A DNA stretch of 6,246 nucleotides from JAVBKA01 sp031546715 (GTDB lineage Bacteria > Bacillota > Clostridia > Oscillospirales > UBA929): the NCBI GenBank assembly GCA_031546715.1, contig JAVBKA010000140.1, positions 1-6,246 on the forward strand, read 5' to 3'. Made by a program: the position numbers and the translations under genes. Positions 1 to 5,950 of this stretch are shown here, piece after piece; position 1 is the stretch's first letter, and the number at the start of each line of letters is the position of its first letter. The notes under the pieces are model-generated. The model saw nothing but the letters and a program-made list of their open reading frames with translations, was not told where the DNA came from and did not search any database.

Positions 1-31
1 ACGAGAAACCGTCGAACGTATTGCAAACCTC

Positions 32-50
32 GGGCGAACAAAGTTCGCCC
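32..50. repeat. Perfect G+C-rich palindrome (8-bp arms, 3-nt loop)
   Basis: GGGCGAAC at 32-39 is the exact reverse complement of GTTCGCCC at 43-50, with AAA between them. No U-tract follows on either strand, so it is not a normal terminator. Its form resembles dispersed intergenic palindromes common in Clostridia genomes, but no second copy lies in this window, so that it is repeated elsewhere is inference. Confidence 0.6.
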
Positions 51-92
51 CTACAACCACCAACCCAAAACGCAACAACCCTCCGTTCGTAG

Positions 93-114
93 GGTGCGAC
101 GTCCACGGCGCACC
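93..114. repeat. Imperfect palindrome, GGTGCG / CGCACC arms
   Basis: GGTGCG at 93-98 pairs with CGCACC at 109-114. Inside, CGT (100-102) faces ACG (105-107) with a single A/G mismatch between the two helices, so the whole 22-nt block is nearly self-complementary. No U-tract follows. Together with the palindrome at 32-50 it makes the first 115 bases look like intergenic repeat DNA rather than coding sequence. Confidence 0.5.
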
Positions 115-161
115 GCCGTTCTTGCCCACGCACCGTACCCCAAGAGGGACGTGCGCAACGC

Positions 162-187
162 CGCAACGCTGTGTTGCGTTTTTTCTT
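162..187 (+). terminator. Probable intrinsic terminator of an upstream gene outside the window
   Basis: CGCAAC (162-167) pairs with GTTGCG (173-178) across a 5-nt loop, and TTTTTTCTT follows directly at 179-187. The stem is short (6 bp, 4 G/C pairs) but the stem plus U-tract layout is canonical. A second CGCAAC at 154-159 could compete for the same 3' arm. The likely role is to end transcription arriving from the left, before the rplI promoter. Confidence 0.55.
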
Positions 188-222
188 ACAACATTTTGGT
201 TCGCGTGGCTCAAGGACAGCTT

Positions 223-301
223 TCGAGCCTTGCGAGGCTCGATAAAAGGCTTTGCCTTTTAAAACCATGAGCTTTTGAAAAAGCTCAAGCAAAACTTTTG
301 C
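223..301. repeat. Cluster of four consecutive stem-loops upstream of the rplI promoter
   Basis: Four perfect inverted repeats lie almost end to end: TCGAGCCT/AGGCTCGA (223-230/235-242, loop TGCG); TAAAAGGC/GCCTTTTA (243-250/254-261, loop TTT); TGAGCTTT/AAAGCTCA (268-275/280-287, loop TGAA); and GCAAA/TTTGC (289-293/297-301, loop ACT). Three stems are 8 bp and one is 5 bp. None has a proper U-tract after it, so a simple terminator is unlikely. GGCTC at 207-211 could also pair with GAGCC at 225-229, competing with the first stem. The cluster sits 30 bases before the -35 box. A dispersed multi-hairpin element or a DNA-level site are both possible. Confidence 0.6.
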
Positions 302-322
302 AACATGTCATTGCAACATGTC
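298..322. repeat. Direct repeat, two copies of TTGCAACATGTC with 13-bp period
   Basis: TTGCAACATGTC occurs at 298-309 and again, identically, at 311-322, separated by one A. Each copy contains the palindrome ACATGT. The second copy ends 8 bases before the -35 box, a place where an upstream-binding regulator could sit, although no known operator is recognised. Confidence 0.6.
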
Positions 323-330
323 TTTAGTAC

Positions 331-359
331 TTGAAAACTGGGTCGCCATATGATACAAT
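331..359 (+). promoter_or_regulatory. Strong sigma-A promoter for the rplI-ftsH cluster
   Basis: TTGAAA (-35, 331-336; 5 of 6 consensus bases) and TACAAT (-10, 354-359; 5 of 6) are separated by an ideal 17 bp. TG at 351-352 plus one base makes an extended -10 element. The predicted start of transcription is near 366, giving a leader of only about 20 nt before rplI. No other promoter of similar quality was noticed before ftsH, so this probably drives the whole cluster. Confidence 0.8.
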
Positions 360-375
360 CCTAAGATTAAAGCGC

Positions 376-381
376 AAAGGA
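376..381 (+). promoter_or_regulatory. rplI ribosome binding site; selects the second ATG
   Basis: AAAGGA at 376-381 lies 5 nt before the ATG at 387 but directly abuts, and overlaps by one base, the in-frame ATG at 381. Only the 387 start has workable spacing, and it also gives the usual short L9 N-terminus. Confidence 0.75.
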
Positions 382-386
382 TGATT

Positions 387-842
387 ATGTTGAAGATTAT
401 ATTGCAGCAAAATGTTGCAGGTCAGGGAAAAAAGGGCGATATGGTCGAGGTTTCGGACGGTTATGCCCGCAATTACCTGTTTCCTCGAAAGCTTGCTATC
501 GAGGCGACTGCTGACGCTGTAAACTCTTACAAAATTTCTGAAAAGGCAAAGGCAGACCATCTCGCCGCTGAAAAACGCAAGGCTGAGACTGCCGCCGAAA
601 AGCTCAAAACCTGCCATGTTATGGTGTACTCCAAGTCAGGACCAGGGGGAAGACTTTTCGGAGCGGTCACAAGTCAGGAAATTGCGGACGCTTTGAAGGC
701 TCAATTCGGCGTTGTTATTGACAAAAAAAGCCTTGTATTACCTGAGCCTATTAAGCATCACGGCTTATACACCCTCAAAGCGAAATTTGGACATGAGGTT
801 TCGGCGACGCTTACTGTCGAAGTAGCTGAAGCTAAGGAATAA
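387..842 (+). CDS. rplI: Large ribosomal subunit protein bL9
   Basis: This protein binds 23S rRNA and extends from the base of the L1 stalk on the 50S subunit, where it helps suppress frameshifting. From ATG 387 it has 151 residues, close to the usual 148-150; the upstream ATG at 381 would add two residues and leaves no room for the Shine-Dalgarno site. The N-terminal rRNA-binding domain is clear: GQGKKGD followed by VEVSDGYARNYLFPRKLA is the family signature. A charged, Ala/Lys-rich connecting helix follows, and the C-terminal domain includes GRLFGAVTSQEIADAL and LKAKFGHEVSATLTVEV. It is the first gene of the cluster, about 20 nt behind a strong promoter. Its last codons contain AAGGA (834-838), the ribosome site for dnaB, which starts 1 nt after the rplI stop. 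The rplI-dnaB pair is common in Bacillota. Identification is secure. Confidence 0.97.
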   Translation: MLKIILQQNVAGQGKKGDMVEVSDGYARNYLFPRKLAIEATADAVNSYKISEKAKADHLAAEKRKAETAAEKLKTCHVMVYSKSGPGGRLFGAVTSQEIADALKAQFGVVIDKKSLVLPEPIKHHGLYTLKAKFGHEVSATLTVEVAEAKE

Positions 843-843
843 T

Positions 844-2172
844 ATGGATGAGCTTCGTCAACTGCCCCATAGTGTAGATGCGGAGCAATCTGTTTTAGGC
901 GCGATTCTTCTTGACGCAGGCTGCGCCACAGAGGTTGTCGGGCTTCTTAGTCCTGACGATTTTTACGAAACCATTCATCAGGATATTTACTCCACAATTC
1001 AAACCATGAACGCCGCAGCCGTTGTAATAGACCCTGTTACAATTGTTGCGGAAATGCGTCAGCGCGGAGTTTTCAGAGACACAACCTTGGATTATTTCAA
1101 GCTCTTAATGAATTCCACGCCCTCGATTCGAAATATTAAGCAATATGCAACCATTGTCCATGAATACAGCCTCTTACGGCAGGTCGCCCAGACGGCTACG
1201 GAAATCAGCGGTATGGCTCTGGAAAAGGGCGCATCCTCGGACACACTGATTGACCTTGCGGAGCAGTCTTTTTTCAATCTGCGCAAGGAAACCATCAGCA
1301 AAACCCTCAAGCCTATACCCGAAATTTTAATCGAGGTACTCCAAGACATTCGAGAAATGGCGGAAAGCGGAGGGCATCTCCCCGGCGCACCCACTGGTAT
1401 TGCACAGCTTGACGACATGCTGGGCGGTCTTATAAACTCAAACTTTATTATTATCGCCTCCCGCCCCGGTGTTGGTAAAACCAGTCTTGCGCTGAGCATT
1501 GCCCGCAACGCCTCTAAGCAGTCCAACAAGGCGATTGCGTTTTTTTCCCTTGAAATGTCACGGCATCAGCTTGTTTCACGTATGCTTTCCAGCGAAGCGG
1601 AGGTTGACTCAGGTCACATGCTTCGAGGAACGGTTAATGATAATGACTGGCAGCGGTTGCATGAGGCTCGGCGTTCGCTGTCACGTTTTCCCATGTTTTT
1701 TGACGACAACCCCGGTATAAATGTCATAGAAATGAAGTCTAAATGTCGCAGAATTGAAAATTTGGGGCTTATTATTGTAGACTATTTGCAGCTTATGCAG
1801 GGTACGCCTGGTAAGAGGTACGACAATCGTACCACCGAGGTGTCCGATATTTCAAGAAATCTGAAAATACTTGCAAAGGAGCTTGATGTTCCTGTGCTTT
1901 GTATGTCTCAGGTGTCTCGTGACAGTGAAAAGCGGGCGGACAAAAAGCTGTTTCTCTCTGACCTTCGTGAGTCTGGCGCAATTGAGCAGGATGCTGACGT
2001 TATTATGTTTTTACAGCGTGATATGCAGCCTAACTCCGACTCCCCTAACCCCTTTGAAGCCACCATTACCGTGGCAAAAAACCGTCACGGCAGCATGGGC
2101 GAGGTACCGCTAAAGTGGTCAGGTCAGTTCACAAAATTTGATGAGCTTGACTGGCAGCATGACGAGTTTTAA
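844..2172 (+). CDS. dnaB: Replicative DNA helicase DnaB (DnaC in Bacillus nomenclature)
   Basis: This is the hexameric ATP-driven 5'-3' helicase that opens the replication fork and recruits primase. The product has 442 residues, normal for Gram-positive DnaB. The N-terminal primase-interacting domain begins with LPHSVDAEQSVLGAILLD; a linker leads to the RecA-like C-terminal domain from about residue 180. Visible motifs are Walker A SRPGVGKT (206-213), FFSLEM with the likely catalytic E237, Walker B IIVDYLQLM (310-318, D313), SDLRESGAIEQDAD (372-385), and KNR (K412, R414) at the place of the trans-acting Lys/Arg finger. The region just before Walker B (CRRIENLGLIIVD) looks a few residues shorter than in typical homologues, which I judge from memory. 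No intein or insertion is seen. ATG 844 is preceded by AAGGA with 5-nt spacing inside rplI, suggesting coupled translation. Essential and vertically inherited in most bacteria. Confidence 0.97.
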   Translation: MDELRQLPHSVDAEQSVLGAILLDAGCATEVVGLLSPDDFYETIHQDIYSTIQTMNAAAVVIDPVTIVAEMRQRGVFRDTTLDYFKLLMNSTPSIRNIKQYATIVHEYSLLRQVAQTATEISGMALEKGASSDTLIDLAEQSFFNLRKETISKTLKPIPEILIEVLQDIREMAESGGHLPGAPTGIAQLDDMLGGLINSNFIIIASRPGVGKTSLALSIARNASKQSNKAIAFFSLEMSRHQLVSRMLSSEAEVDSGHMLRGTVNDNDWQRLHEARRSLSRFPMFFDDNPGINVIEMKSKCRRIENLGLIIVDYLQLMQGTPGKRYDNRTTEVSDISRNLKILAKELDVPVLCMSQVSRDSEKRADKKLFLSDLRESGAIEQDADVIMFLQRDMQPNSDSPNPFEATITVAKNRHGSMGEVPLKWSGQFTKFDELDWQHDEF

Positions 2173-2175
2173 CCT

Positions 2176-3444
2176 ATGAATGCTGTAATCACCGCAATCA
2201 GACGGCAATTACCACAGCTTGAGGGCGAGGTTTTAGTGGGGTTTTCAGGTGGCGCAGATTCCACGGCACTGCTGCACAGCGTCTTTTCCCAGAAAAAAGG
2301 ACAGGTCACGGCGGTGCATATTAACCACGGCTTGCGCGGGTCGGATGCGGAGGCAGACGAAGCCTTTGTTCGGCGGTTTTGCGCAGAGTTTGAGATTCCG
2401 CTGGAGGTTGCGGCTGTTGACGTCAGAGCCGAAGCGGAAAAGCGTGGACTTAGTATTGAACATGCAGCAAGGGAGCTTCGTTACGATATTTTCGTCAAAA
2501 CAGCGATGTTTTTAAATATCACCAAGGTTTTAACCGCGCACAACTCTGGCGATAACCTTGAAACCATGATTTACAATCTTGCTCGCGGCTCAATCGGCTT
2601 GGTTGGCATACCCTTGAGCAGACCCTTGACGGAGGGTATTATAGTGTACCGACCCTTGCTGGGCGTTTCCAGAGCTGATATTGAGAAGTATTTGACTGAA
2701 AACGGGCTTAGCCATGTGGAGGATTTGTCCAATCAGGACACTGTGTACACCCGAAACTTAATACGTCATCAGATAGTGCCGCTATTAGAGAAAATCAACC
2801 CAAAGGTCAGCGAACATGCGTTTAGAAACGCTGTAATCCGTGAATATGATAGCGAAACGCTGTCAAATGAATTGACAGTTGATGCTGTAAATCAGCTCTC
2901 TCAGGAGCTTGGCGCGTTATATGTAAAAAAATTATTAAAGTCCCATGGAATTTCACCCACGTATGCATATATTACCGCTGTCCTTAATATTTGTAGAAAT
3001 GGCAGTCCACACGCTGTTGTGAATCTGCCTATGGGAAGGTCGGTAAAAAGGGTTTATAATATACTTTCTATAGAAAATACGATAAAAACTGACAATGTCT
3101 CACGATTTAACAGTTTATTCAAGATATTGCAGATAAACGCTGATACAATAGTCGGCAAGCTGTATATTCGTAAACGACAACAAGGCGACAGCATCACATT
3201 TCCCAAAATGGGAACAAAGTCCCTGAAAAAGCTTTTCATTGACAAGAAAATTCCTATGGAGGAGCGTGACCGCATACCCATATTATGCGACGAAGCTGGA
3301 ATAGTCGCAATTGTGGGCATCGGAGTAACTGCGCGCTGTGTTCCTTGCGACGGAGCAAAAATTTTGAGCATAACCGTTGAAGCTATAGACGGTGAATATA
3401 TAATTACAGAAGCATGTGGAGAGGGTCAAATGAATGAAGAATGA
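2176..3444 (+). CDS. tilS: tRNA(Ile)-lysidine synthetase TilS
   Basis: TilS uses ATP and lysine to convert C34 of the CAU-anticodon tRNA-Ile into lysidine, so the tRNA reads AUA and is charged with isoleucine; it is normally essential. The product has 422 residues, comparable to E. coli TilS and somewhat short for Bacillota. The PP-loop ATP-binding motif SGGADS is at 24-29, HINHGLRGSDAEADE follows, and TAHNSGDN (120-127) with LETM matches the second conserved block. RPLLGVSRADIEKYL and YTRNLIRHQIVPLLE close the catalytic domain. The middle region (about 215-320) is divergent; the C-terminal TilS domain is visible from GDSITFPKMG (337 on) through IPMEERDRIPIL. It starts 3 nt after dnaB with no Shine-Dalgarno site, so reinitiation by terminating ribosomes is likely. 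Its 3' end overlaps hpt by 11 nt. G+C falls sharply in its second half. Confidence 0.95.
   Translation: MNAVITAIRRQLPQLEGEVLVGFSGGADSTALLHSVFSQKKGQVTAVHINHGLRGSDAEADEAFVRRFCAEFEIPLEVAAVDVRAEAEKRGLSIEHAARELRYDIFVKTAMFLNITKVLTAHNSGDNLETMIYNLARGSIGLVGIPLSRPLTEGIIVYRPLLGVSRADIEKYLTENGLSHVEDLSNQDTVYTRNLIRHQIVPLLEKINPKVSEHAFRNAVIREYDSETLSNELTVDAVNQLSQELGALYVKKLLKSHGISPTYAYITAVLNICRNGSPHAVVNLPMGRSVKRVYNILSIENTIKTDNVSRFNSLFKILQINADTIVGKLYIRKRQQGDSITFPKMGTKSLKKLFIDKKIPMEERDRIPILCDEAGIVAIVGIGVTARCVPCDGAKILSITVEAIDGEYIITEACGEGQMNEE
3418..3425 (+). promoter_or_regulatory. hpt ribosome binding site inside the end of tilS
   Basis: GGAGAGGG at 3418-3425 ends 8 nt before ATG 3434. It supports that start and the 11-nt overlap with tilS. 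An ATG at 3430 is in the tilS frame and meets the tilS stop at once, so it is not the hpt start. Confidence 0.8.
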
Positions 3445-3979
3445 CATCGAAAAAATACTTTTTACCGAAGAGCAGCTAAAAACACGCATAAAAGAGCTTG
3501 GTCAGGAAATCAGCCGTGACCATGCAAACTCAGGCAGAGATTTAGTGCTGATTTGTGTCCTGAAGGGTTCGGTACCGTTTATGGCGGATATAATGCGGGC
3601 TATTGATTTACCATGTACAATTGACTTTATGGCAGTTTCTTCTTATGGTCGGGGAACAGTTTCTACCGGCGAAATAAAAATAAAAAAAGACATTGAAACC
3701 GACTTAATCGGGAAAGATGTATTAATTATTGAAGATATCCTTGACAGCGGGCTAACATTAAGCTATATTATGGGTTTAATGGGTAAATACAGTCCAGCGT
3801 CAATAAAGCTGTGTACACTGCTGGATAAACCTGAGCGTCGGAAAGTGCCGATTTCACCTAATTATTGCGGATTTACAGTCCCTGATGAATTTGTGGTTGG
3901 ATTTGGACTGGATTACAACGAAAAGTACCGCAATCTTCCGTATATTGGTGTACTCAAGCGTAGCGTGTATGAAAATTAG
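3434..3979 (+). CDS. hpt: Hypoxanthine(-guanine) phosphoribosyltransferase
   Basis: This cytosolic purine-salvage enzyme joins hypoxanthine or guanine to PRPP to form IMP or GMP. The product has 181 residues, normal for the bacterial type I family. KGSVPFMADI (early PRPP/pyrophosphate loop) and the flexible-loop region around SSYGRGTVSTG are visible. The PRPP-binding motif IIEDILDSGLTL includes E100, D101 and the likely general base D104. DKPERRK and the C-terminal VVGFGLDYNEKYRNLPYIGVLK are family signatures. Hpt sits between tilS and ftsH exactly as in Bacillus and Listeria. In B. subtilis, HprT and TilS are reported to form a complex that promotes ftsH transcription, and the enzyme is a known (p)ppGpp target; whether either holds here is inference from family and gene order. 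The start is fixed by a good Shine-Dalgarno site within tilS. Confidence 0.95.
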   Translation: MKNDIEKILFTEEQLKTRIKELGQEISRDHANSGRDLVLICVLKGSVPFMADIMRAIDLPCTIDFMAVSSYGRGTVSTGEIKIKKDIETDLIGKDVLIIEDILDSGLTLSYIMGLMGKYSPASIKLCTLLDKPERRKVPISPNYCGFTVPDEFVVGFGLDYNEKYRNLPYIGVLKRSVYEN

Positions 3980-3991
3980 CCAATGTGTAAA

Positions 3992-4026
3992 ACTTCATTA
4001 TGAAGTCAGAGTTGGAAGTCAGAGGG
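3992..4026 (+). promoter_or_regulatory. Hairpin plus 13-nt-period direct repeat in the ftsH leader
   Basis: ACTTCA (3992-3997) and TGAAGT (4001-4006) form a 6-bp hairpin with loop TTA. GAAGTCAGAG occurs at 4002-4011 and again at 4015-4024. The second copy runs into the ftsH Shine-Dalgarno GAGGG (4022-4026). ACTTC could pair with GAAGT of either copy, so two mutually exclusive hairpins are possible, one ending just before the ribosome site. The hairpin has no U-tract and is not a terminator. A regulatory role is inference. Confidence 0.4.
4022..4026 (+). promoter_or_regulatory. ftsH ribosome binding site supporting a TTG start
   Basis: GAGGG at 4022-4026 lies 7 nt before TTG 4034. The codon just before that TTG is an in-frame TAA (4031-4033), so no longer form exists, and the next ATG would begin inside the first membrane segment (residue 25). 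Confidence 0.8.
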
Positions 4027-4033
4027 TGAATAA

Positions 4034-5869
4034 TTGAAAAAAACCGATTTTAAAGACCTGTTATTTTATGTGGCAATTCTTTCTATTCTGTTATTTCTTG
4101 TTTATATGATTGTTCAGGCAAGCCAGCCTAAGCCGCTTGTCTACTCTAAAATGTTACAGGAATTCAAGCAGGAAAAGGTTGAAAGCTTTGTTGTGGAAGG
4201 GGATACCCTTACACTTTTCATGAAGGACGGCACAAGAAAAGTTTGCAAGCTGTTATCAGTCGTATTTTTCCGTGATGATTTAGGCGAAATTATTGAACAG
4301 CAAAATAAAAATGGTACGATTACCGAGTTTGATTACGTTGCACCGTGGCAGCCGCCTTGGTGGATGATGTTTGTTCCGTATCTGCTGATTATCGGCGTTT
4401 TCGTAGTACTTTGGTACTTTATGATGGGTCGCGGCGGCGGTAATGACAGGGCGATGCAATTTAAGAAGGCAAACCCCCGTCATCACACAGACGACAAGAG
4501 AAAAGTCACCTTTGGTGACGTTGAAGGCGCGAAGGAAGAAAAAGAAGAGCTTCAAGAAATTGTTGACTTCCTTAAGAATCCTAAGCGGTATATCGAAATC
4601 GGCGCAAGAATCCCTAAGGGCGTTCTCTTAGTAGGCCCTCCGGGAACAGGTAAAACCTTGCTTGCCCGTGCTGTTGCAGGTGAAGCGGGCGTTCAGTTCC
4701 TATCGATTTCAGGCTCTGACTTTGTTGAGCTGTATGTCGGTGTGGGTGCGTCCCGTGTCCGCAGCCTGTTTGAAGAAGCTAAAAAAGGTGCACCTTCAAT
4801 TATATTTATTGACGAAATTGACGCAGTAGGTCGTCGCCGTGGCGCAGGCATGGGTGGCGGTCACGATGAGCGTGAGCAGACACTTAACCAGTTGTTGGTT
4901 GAAATGGACGGCTTTGCGGGTAATGAGGGCGTTATTGTCCTCGCCGCCACAAACCGCCGTGACATCCTTGACCCCGCTCTGCTCCGTCCCGGTCGTTTTG
5001 ACCGTGAGGTCTATGTGGGTCTGCCGGATATTAAGGGTCGTGAGGCGATTTTACGGCTTCACGGTCAAAATAAGCAGATGGATGAAACCGTCAACATCGA
5101 AGCCATTGCTAAAACCACGGTAGGCTTCACCGGCGCAGACCTTGAAAACCTGCTGAACGAATCAGCACTGTTAGCCGCACGCCGCCAAAAAAAGTTCATC
5201 GGTGATGATGAGCTACAAGAGGCGATGCTAAAGGTTATTGCAGGTCCTGAAAAGAAAAGCAAGGTTGTATCAGACCGTGAACGCAGGCTCACTGCCTTCC
5301 ACGAGGCAGGTCATGCGGTTGTTATGAGAAATCTCTCAACCTCCGACCCTGTGCATCATATAACGATTATCCCCCGCGGTATGGCTGGCGGTATGACTGT
5401 GTCCCTCCCCAAGGAGGACAAAGGCTTCCACTCGAAAACGGAAATGCTTGAAGACATTGTGGGACTGTTAGGCGGACGTGTTGCAGAAAAGCTAATGCTC
5501 GACGATATTTCCACCGGTGCGTCTAATGACATTCAGCGAGCAACAGCCATTGCCCGAAACATGGTCACAAGGTACGGCATGAGCGACAAGCTAGGTCCTA
5601 TTAACTTCGGCAGTGATAACGACGAAGTGTTCCTAGGACGTGACTACGGGCACACTAGAAACTTCTCCGAAGCAAGTGCCTCAATGATTGACGACGAGGT
5701 TAAGTCGATTATCGACAACGCGTACCAAAGATGCGAAACCATTCTTTCAGCCAACAGCGACGTGCTTAAGGCAGTGTCCTCATACCTGCTGGAAAATGAA
5801 ACCATGGACGCACGAACCTTTGAAAGCTATTTTAGCAAAGGGTCAATTGACCAACTTCCCATCGAGTAA
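4034..5869 (+). CDS. ftsH: ATP-dependent zinc metalloprotease FtsH (TTG start)
   Basis: FtsH is a membrane-anchored hexameric AAA+ protease that extracts and degrades misfolded membrane proteins and selected regulators. The product has 611 residues, normal for Bacillota. The order is: short cytosolic N-terminus, TM1 (about 9-27), an extracytoplasmic domain (28-108), TM2 (about 111-130), a Gly-rich linker, the AAA+ module and the protease. Visible residues are Walker A GPPGTGKT (201-208), pore motif Y234-V-G, Walker B IIFIDEIDA (256-264), RPGR with arginine fingers (318-321), zinc site HEAGH (423-427), and third ligand D499 in TGASND. The pore aromatic is Tyr where E. coli has Phe, a conservative change. 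The start is TTG because an in-frame TAA directly precedes it and GAGGG lies 7 nt upstream. It is separated from hpt by 54 nt with a small hairpin and a direct repeat. Identification is secure. Confidence 0.97.
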   Translation: MKKTDFKDLLFYVAILSILLFLVYMIVQASQPKPLVYSKMLQEFKQEKVESFVVEGDTLTLFMKDGTRKVCKLLSVVFFRDDLGEIIEQQNKNGTITEFDYVAPWQPPWWMMFVPYLLIIGVFVVLWYFMMGRGGGNDRAMQFKKANPRHHTDDKRKVTFGDVEGAKEEKEELQEIVDFLKNPKRYIEIGARIPKGVLLVGPPGTGKTLLARAVAGEAGVQFLSISGSDFVELYVGVGASRVRSLFEEAKKGAPSIIFIDEIDAVGRRRGAGMGGGHDEREQTLNQLLVEMDGFAGNEGVIVLAATNRRDILDPALLRPGRFDREVYVGLPDIKGREAILRLHGQNKQMDETVNIEAIAKTTVGFTGADLENLLNESALLAARRQKKFIGDDELQEAMLKVIAGPEKKSKVVSDRERRLTAFHEAGHAVVMRNLSTSDPVHHITIIPRGMAGGMTVSLPKEDKGFHSKTEMLEDIVGLLGGRVAEKLMLDDISTGASNDIQRATAIARNMVTRYGMSDKLGPINFGSDNDEVFLGRDYGHTRNFSEASASMIDDEVKSIIDNAYQRCETILSANSDVLKAVSSYLLENETMDARTFESYFSKGSIDQLPIE

Positions 5870-5883
5870 ATAAGGCTTTTTTA

Positions 5884-5943
5884 CTGACGGCAACAAGGCA
5901 CAGCACCCGAGCTGTAGCCCTTATTGCCGTCAGCTCTATTTAT
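5884..5943 (+). terminator. Long hairpin 14 nt after ftsH; possible operon terminator with a weak U-tract
   Basis: CTGACGGCAA (5884-5893) is the perfect complement of TTGCCGTCAG (5924-5933). Inside, AAGG (5895-5898) can pair with CCTT (5919-5922), and ACAGC (5900-5904) with GCTGT (5911-5915) around a 6-nt loop, giving one long interrupted stem. The following CTCTATTTAT is only moderately T-rich, while the real T-run (TTTTTT, 5877-5882) lies before the stem. Its position favours a terminator; the poor U-tract leaves open a mobile palindromic element or an mRNA 3'-end stabiliser. Confidence 0.4.
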
Positions 5944-5950
5944 GGAGGGG

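Noticed and set aside
1..267. Two + strand frames stay open from the left edge to about 260-270, possible 3' end of an upstream gene
   Set aside because: The translations are Arg/Pro/Thr-rich without family features, both frames are open at once, and they run through palindromes and a terminator-like stem. Low stop density is explained by the G+C-rich repeat composition.
324..617. 97-codon frame on the minus strand
   Set aside because: It lies across the rplI promoter and the well-supported rplI coding sequence in antisense, with no ribosome site or family match; a shadow frame.
381..842. rplI starting at the first ATG (381)
   Set aside because: AAAGGA touches this ATG, leaving no spacer; ATG 387 has 5-nt spacing and gives the usual L9 N-terminus.
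3945..3973. TTGGTG-17-TATGAA near the end of hpt as an ftsH promoter
   Set aside because: Both boxes are poor matches to consensus and lie within conserved coding sequence; not distinguishable from chance.
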